NCBI RefSeq assembly: GCF_000425365.1
Contig: NZ_AUDH01000005.1
Coordinates: forward strand, 158,915-222,914
Source of the DNA: Rubritepida flocculans DSM 14296
GTDB lineage: Bacteria; Pseudomonadota; Alphaproteobacteria; Acetobacterales; Acetobacteraceae
Reading direction: 5' to 3'
DNA: 64,000 nt
Below, one piece after another: positions 61,025 to 64,000 of the stretch. A program made the translations under genes and the position numbers. Each line of letters begins with the position of its first letter. The first letter of the stretch is position 1. A model generated the notes under the pieces. It did no database searches and was not told where the DNA came from. It was given only the letters and a program-made list of their open reading frames with translations.

Positions 61025-62916
61025 AAGCCCACCCCTTCGCGCGCCAGGCGCGCGAAGGCGGCGGCGCGGTCCGGCATGGCGTGGATTTCGGCGGCGAGGC
61101 CAAGGCGCGACCGCGCGATCTCCGCGACCGCCCCGCCGCGACGCTGCACCAGCCCCGGGCGCGAAAGCCAGGCCGGAACGCCGCTCGCGCCCAGCAGCAG
61201 CGTGGCGTCGTCGAACCAGAGCTCGTCGGGCTTCTGCGCGGCGAGGAGGAAGCTCTCGCCCCGGCTCCGCGCCGCGCGCATCCACTGCGCCGCCTCGCGC
61301 AGCCCGGGCCGCGGCGTCACCTCGGCCAGCGCGGCCATGCCCGCCATGCGCGGCGACTTCGCCCCGGGCATCCAGAAGGCGGCGGAGAGCAGCGCGGCGA
61401 GGCCGAGCGCCGAAAGCGGCGCGCCCCGCCCCAGCCCGGGCGCGAGGCGCAGCGCGAAGGCCGCCGTCCAGATCACCAGCAGCGCATAGACCAGAACGAA
61501 GCCGCGCTGGCGGAAATCCGTGAAATCGCCATGGAAAGGGGTGGGGGCGAGCAGCATCAGCGCCATCGCCCAGCCCATCAGCAGGAAGGGCAGCCCATCC
61601 CCCGCCTGCCAGCGCCCCCTCGAGGCCGACAGCGCCGCCCCCAGCAGGAAGGCGAGGAGCCACACCCCCCCCATCGCCGCCAGCGCGAGCCCGAGCCCCG
61701 CAGGCAGCGCGCCGAGGGGCCCGAAACGGGCCGTCAGCCGCAGATAGAGCCCGTCATACCCGGTGGGCGGATAGCCGAGGTGGAGATGGTGCAGATAGCG
61801 GGTGAGAAAGCCCGTGAGCCCCACCGCCTCCACCTCCGCCCGGGCGATCCAGAGCAGGGCGAAGGGCGCGATGACGAGCCCGAGCGCGAACAGCGCCAGC
61901 CGCCAGCGCCGCGCCGGCCAGGGCAGGGCCAGCCACACCGCCACGCACCAGGGCGCGAGCAGCCAGACGAAGAGATGCGCCCGCAGCAGGAACACCCCCG
62001 CCAGCATCAGGCCCGAGAGCGCGAGCAGCCCCGCCCGCCGCTCCAGAAGCCACAGCCGCAGCAGCGCCACGCAGCCCAGCGCCACCGGCAGCCCGTAGAG
62101 CGAGCCGGGGGAGGTCTCCATCATCCAGTGGAAGGAGAGGAAGCCGTGGCGCAGCCCATAGGCCGCCGCATCGGGCAGCAGCGCGAGCAGCGCCAGGGCG
62201 AGCGCCCCCCCGGCCGCCCCGGCCAGCGCCCGGCCCAGCGCCAGCACGCCCATCGCCGTCAGCCAGATGCCGAAGGGCATCCAGAACCCGGCGAGGGAGT
62301 CGAGCGGGGCGATGCCCGTCGCGCGCACGGCCAGCCCCGCCACCGCATGGCTCACCGCGTGGTAGAGCGGCGCGGGCACCCCCGCCATCGCGCTGTTGCG
62401 CAGGCCGATGCTGCGCGGATCGCCGAACTCGGCGATGATCCCGGCATGGATGAAGCCGTCCATCCAGAGCCGGTAGGGACCGCCGGCGGGGAAGGAGGCG
62501 GCGCGCCCCGCCGTCTCCAGCGCCCAGATCAGGGCGAAGCCCGCCGCCAGCAGCAGGCCGAGGAGAAGAAGGCCCCCGCCCCTCTCCTCGCGCGCCGGCG
62601 CCGCGCAGCCCAGCGCACCGACCCCGAGCGCCGCGCCCAGCGCCGCGATGGGCCAGCCCAGCGCCATCACGGGCAGGGCGAGGGCATGGGCCGCCACGCA
62701 GAAGCCCAGCAGCAGTTCGATCTCCACCGGCAGCGCCAGGCCCAGGGCGCGCGCCAGAAGCCGCCCCCAGCCGATGCAGGCCAGGACCATCAGCGCGCAG
62801 AGCAGGGCGAGCCCCGCCGCCTGCGCGGCCGGGGCGCAGGCCGCGACCACGAGGGCGGCGAGCGCGGCGAGGCCGCAGGGCAGCGCCCAGCGCCGGGCGG
62901 ACAGGAAGGAGGGCAT
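60916..62916 (-). CDS. Large polytopic membrane protein, possibly glycan-related
   Basis: 666 residues with about 13-15 hydrophobic segments and a soluble C-terminal part (about 540-660, TPRPGLREAAQWMRAA and LVQRRGGAVAEIARSRLG). GGPYRLWMDGFIHAGIIAEFGDPRSIG and GFLSFHWMMETSPGSLYGLP are reminiscent of large uncharacterised envelope membrane proteins or GT-C-type glycosyltransferases. I cannot assign a family. Convergent with the acyltransferase and overlapping it by 109 bases; its 5' side faces the ArsC-like gene. Context suggests cell-surface polymer work. Confidence 0.75.
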   Translation of the reverse strand: MPSFLSARRWALPCGLAALAALVVAACAPAAQAAGLALLCALMVLACIGWGRLLARALGLALPVEIELLLGFCVAAHALALPVMALGWPIAALGAALGVGALGCAAPAREERGGGLLLLGLLLAAGFALIWALETAGRAASFPAGGPYRLWMDGFIHAGIIAEFGDPRSIGLRNSAMAGVPAPLYHAVSHAVAGLAVRATGIAPLDSLAGFWMPFGIWLTAMGVLALGRALAGAAGGALALALLALLPDAAAYGLRHGFLSFHWMMETSPGSLYGLPVALGCVALLRLWLLERRAGLLALSGLMLAGVFLLRAHLFVWLLAPWCVAVWLALPWPARRWRLALFALGLVIAPFALLWIARAEVEAVGLTGFLTRYLHHLHLGYPPTGYDGLYLRLTARFGPLGALPAGLGLALAAMGGVWLLAFLLGAALSASRGRWQAGDGLPFLLMGWAMALMLLAPTPFHGDFTDFRQRGFVLVYALLVIWTAAFALRLAPGLGRGAPLSALGLAALLSAAFWMPGAKSPRMAGMAALAEVTPRPGLREAAQWMRAARSRGESFLLAAQKPDELWFDDATLLLGASGVPAWLSRPGLVQRRGGAVAEIARSRLGLAAEIHAMPDRAAAFARLAREGVGFYLAPVSDPPAWAPGGAGADHAAGELLGWRVPGAAR

Positions 62917-63001
62917 GGGGGCTGCTTGCCCAGCCTCTCGCGCCGGGTCAACGCGGCCCGCCGGGCTTGGGCCGGGCCGGCGGCGGCGCTATGGGCCGTG
63001 C

Positions 63002-63352
63002 ATGATCACGCTCTACGGCATCCCGAACTGCAACACGGTGAAGAAGGCCCGCGCCTGGCTCGCGGCGCGCGGCATCGCCCACGGCTTCCACGACTTCCGT
63101 ACACAGGGGCTCGAGGAAGCGCGGCTGCGCGGCTGGGCGCGGGAGCTGGGCTGGGAGGCGCTGCTGAACCGCGCCGGCACCAGCTTCCGCAAACTGCCCG
63201 AGGCCGAGCGCGCGGGGCTCGACGAGGCGCGCGCCGTGGCGCTGATGCTGGCGCAGCCCACGCTCATCAAGCGGCCGGTGCTCGATCTCGGGGAGCGTCG
63301 GGTGCTCGGTTTCCGTCCGGAGCTCTACGCCGCGCTCTTCGCGGGGCGGTGA
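63002..63352 (+). CDS. ArsC/Spx-family thioredoxin-fold protein (YffB-like)
   Basis: 116 residues. MITLYGIPNCNTVKKARAWL has the single-Cys CxxxxKK pattern of the Spx/YffB group (NCNTVKKA); LNRAGTSFRKLPEAER, and PTLIKRPVLDLGERRVLGFRPELYAALF match ArsC-like proteins. Relatives are arsenate reductases, RNA-polymerase-binding Spx, or YffB with glutathione-linked activity. No ars operon is present, so YffB-like is most likely. Stand-alone. Confidence 0.88.
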   Translation: MITLYGIPNCNTVKKARAWLAARGIAHGFHDFRTQGLEEARLRGWARELGWEALLNRAGTSFRKLPEAERAGLDEARAVALMLAQPTLIKRPVLDLGERRVLGFRPELYAALFAGR

Positions 63353-63445
63353 GGGCTTCCCCCTCGCGCGGGCGGGCGCATCTTGTGATGCGCGGAGGCG
63401 CCGGGCCGGGCTAGGCTCGCCCCTCCACGCGGAGGGAGAACGGGA

Positions 63446-63661
63446 ATGTCCGAGACCAGGCGGGAGGTGACCCTGGCGGGGCGGCTGATCGGGCTGTCCA
63501 TCCTGGGCAGCACGGTGATCTTCGTGATCGCCCTCGAAGCCATCGCCGACGAGGCCGCGCTCTCCTACGTGAAATACATCCTGGCCGGGGCGCTGGCGCT
63601 CGCGATCGCGGTGCCGCTGATCTTCTTCCGGCGGCCCGTGCCAGTGGCGGCGAGGCGCTAG
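63446..63661 (+). CDS. Small two-helix membrane protein ending at an IS boundary
   Basis: 71 residues with two hydrophobic segments (about 10-30 and 43-62) and a basic end FFRRPVPVAARR. The ATG follows GGAGGGAGAACGGGA. The stop TAG is formed by TA (63659-63660), the expected IS630 target dinucleotide, and the G that begins the element. The original reading frame may have had another stop or a longer tail. Function unknown. Confidence 0.6.
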   Translation: MSETRREVTLAGRLIGLSILGSTVIFVIALEAIADEAALSYVKYILAGALALAIAVPLIFFRRPVPVAARR

Positions 63662-64000
63662 AGCATTTTCACATCATTCGTGGATAACCTGAGTGGGCGA
63701 AGTAGTTTGCGCACTCTTTCGGTGTGAAGGCGTCGAGGCTCTGGCCGATGGTGTTCCACAAGGTCTCGATGTCCCTGGGCGCGGCCGCGCGGACGAGGTT
63801 CTTGAGCTTGGCGAAGACCTGCTCGATGGGGTTCATGTCGGGCGAATAGGGCGGCAGGTGGCGCAGTTCGGCACCGCGCGCCTCGATGGCGGCGCGCACG
63901 CCCGGTGACTTGTGGCATCGCAGATTGTCGCAGATCACGATGTCGCCGGGCGCAAGCGCGGGCGCCAGGTGCTGCTCGACATAGGCCCGAAAGGTGATGC
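63661..64000. mobile_element. IS630-family insertion sequence, one end only
   Basis: The last 340 bases are the 3' half of an IS630-type transposase and the element end, which reads GAGCATTTTCACATCATTCG directly after a TA. IS630/Tc1 elements target and duplicate TA, and their transposase stops very near the end (here nine bases). The other end and most of the transposase lie outside the window. Confidence 0.75.
63669..64000 (-). CDS. IS630-family transposase, C-terminal part
   Basis: DDE transposase, C-terminal part of the catalytic domain. Reading leftwards on the minus strand are the second-Asp motif [50 protein letters not shown] (with the third acidic residue E in NPIEQVF) and a C-terminus ending HSGYPRMM. 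About 110 residues are in the window; the start and the first catalytic Asp lie beyond base 64000. The stop is at 63669-63671, close to the element end. Confidence 0.9.
   Translation of the reverse strand, partial: ITFRAYVEQHLAPALAPGDIVICDNLRCHKSPGVRAAIEARGAELRHLPPYSPDMNPIEQVFAKLKNLVRAAAPRDIETLWNTIGQSLDAFTPKECANYFAHSGYPRMM

Overview
This is very GC-rich DNA (well over 70% by eye) with dense, overlapping operons and many GTG/TTG starts. The gene content is alphaproteobacterial. Diagnostic items are the alaC-like / hom / glpX / recJ order, type-2 ArgC, an adjacent rplM-rpsI pair, a class I PHA synthase, an Anbu / alpha-E / ATP-grasp cluster and several Bug-type (TctC) solute receptors. I would place it in Rhodospirillales, family Acetobacteraceae, in a Roseomonas-like organism. 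That placement comes from gene content only.

Layout. 0-5.3 kb: the 3' end of a D-amino-acid dehydrogenase, tRNA-Gln(CUG) with a good promoter, ppx/gppA-rlmE, guaB and an uncharacterised gene behind an AT-rich intergenic patch. 5.6-11.6 kb (minus): alaC-like aminotransferase, hom, SIMPL protein, glpX, recJ. 11.7-15.0 kb: a lipoprotein, phaC, and a decayed Bug receptor with an internal deletion and a frameshift. 15.1-19.6 kb (minus): rplM-rpsI, then argC, a gamma-carbonic-anhydrase-like protein and three tandem paralogous lipoproteins. 19.7-29.6 kb (plus): Bug receptor, IlvD/Edd dehydratase, small proteins, an M20 amidohydrolase, four back-to-back half-length ChrA genes, an alpha/beta hydrolase and a triple-repeat RidA-like protein. 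29.7-38.0 kb: a dipeptide-type ABC transporter with a fused double ATPase, DUF1028, an M20 peptidase and an aspartate-dehydrogenase-like protein. 38.2-41.8 kb: cyanase plus a cyanate/nitrate-type ABC transporter. 42.0-48.5 kb: a YeeE/YedE sulfur transporter with a strong palindrome at its start, a divergent SDR, and a two-subunit molybdenum hydroxylase with two binding-protein-fold genes. 48.8-51.9 kb: the Anbu cluster. 52-54.6 kb: a ThDP enzyme and a TauE/SafE exporter. 54.8-62.9 kb: surface glycan genes (methyltransferase, Wzt-like ATPase, methyltransferase-glycosyltransferase fusion, GT2, acyltransferase 3, large membrane protein). 63-64 kb: an ArsC/Spx-like protein, a small membrane protein, and the end of an IS630-family element.

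How it works together. The window suggests a nutritionally versatile heterotroph. Uptake of peptides, carboxylates, cyanate/nitrate and sulfur anions is paired with intracellular hydrolases and dehydrogenases. Carbon can be stored as PHA, and the cell surface is decorated by an ABC-exported glycan. The parts with most unexplained biology are the lipoprotein triplet, the Anbu cluster lacking its usual transglutaminase, the palindrome covering the YeeE start codon, the SDR without its catalytic Tyr/Lys, and a palindrome that resembles the IS630 terminus.
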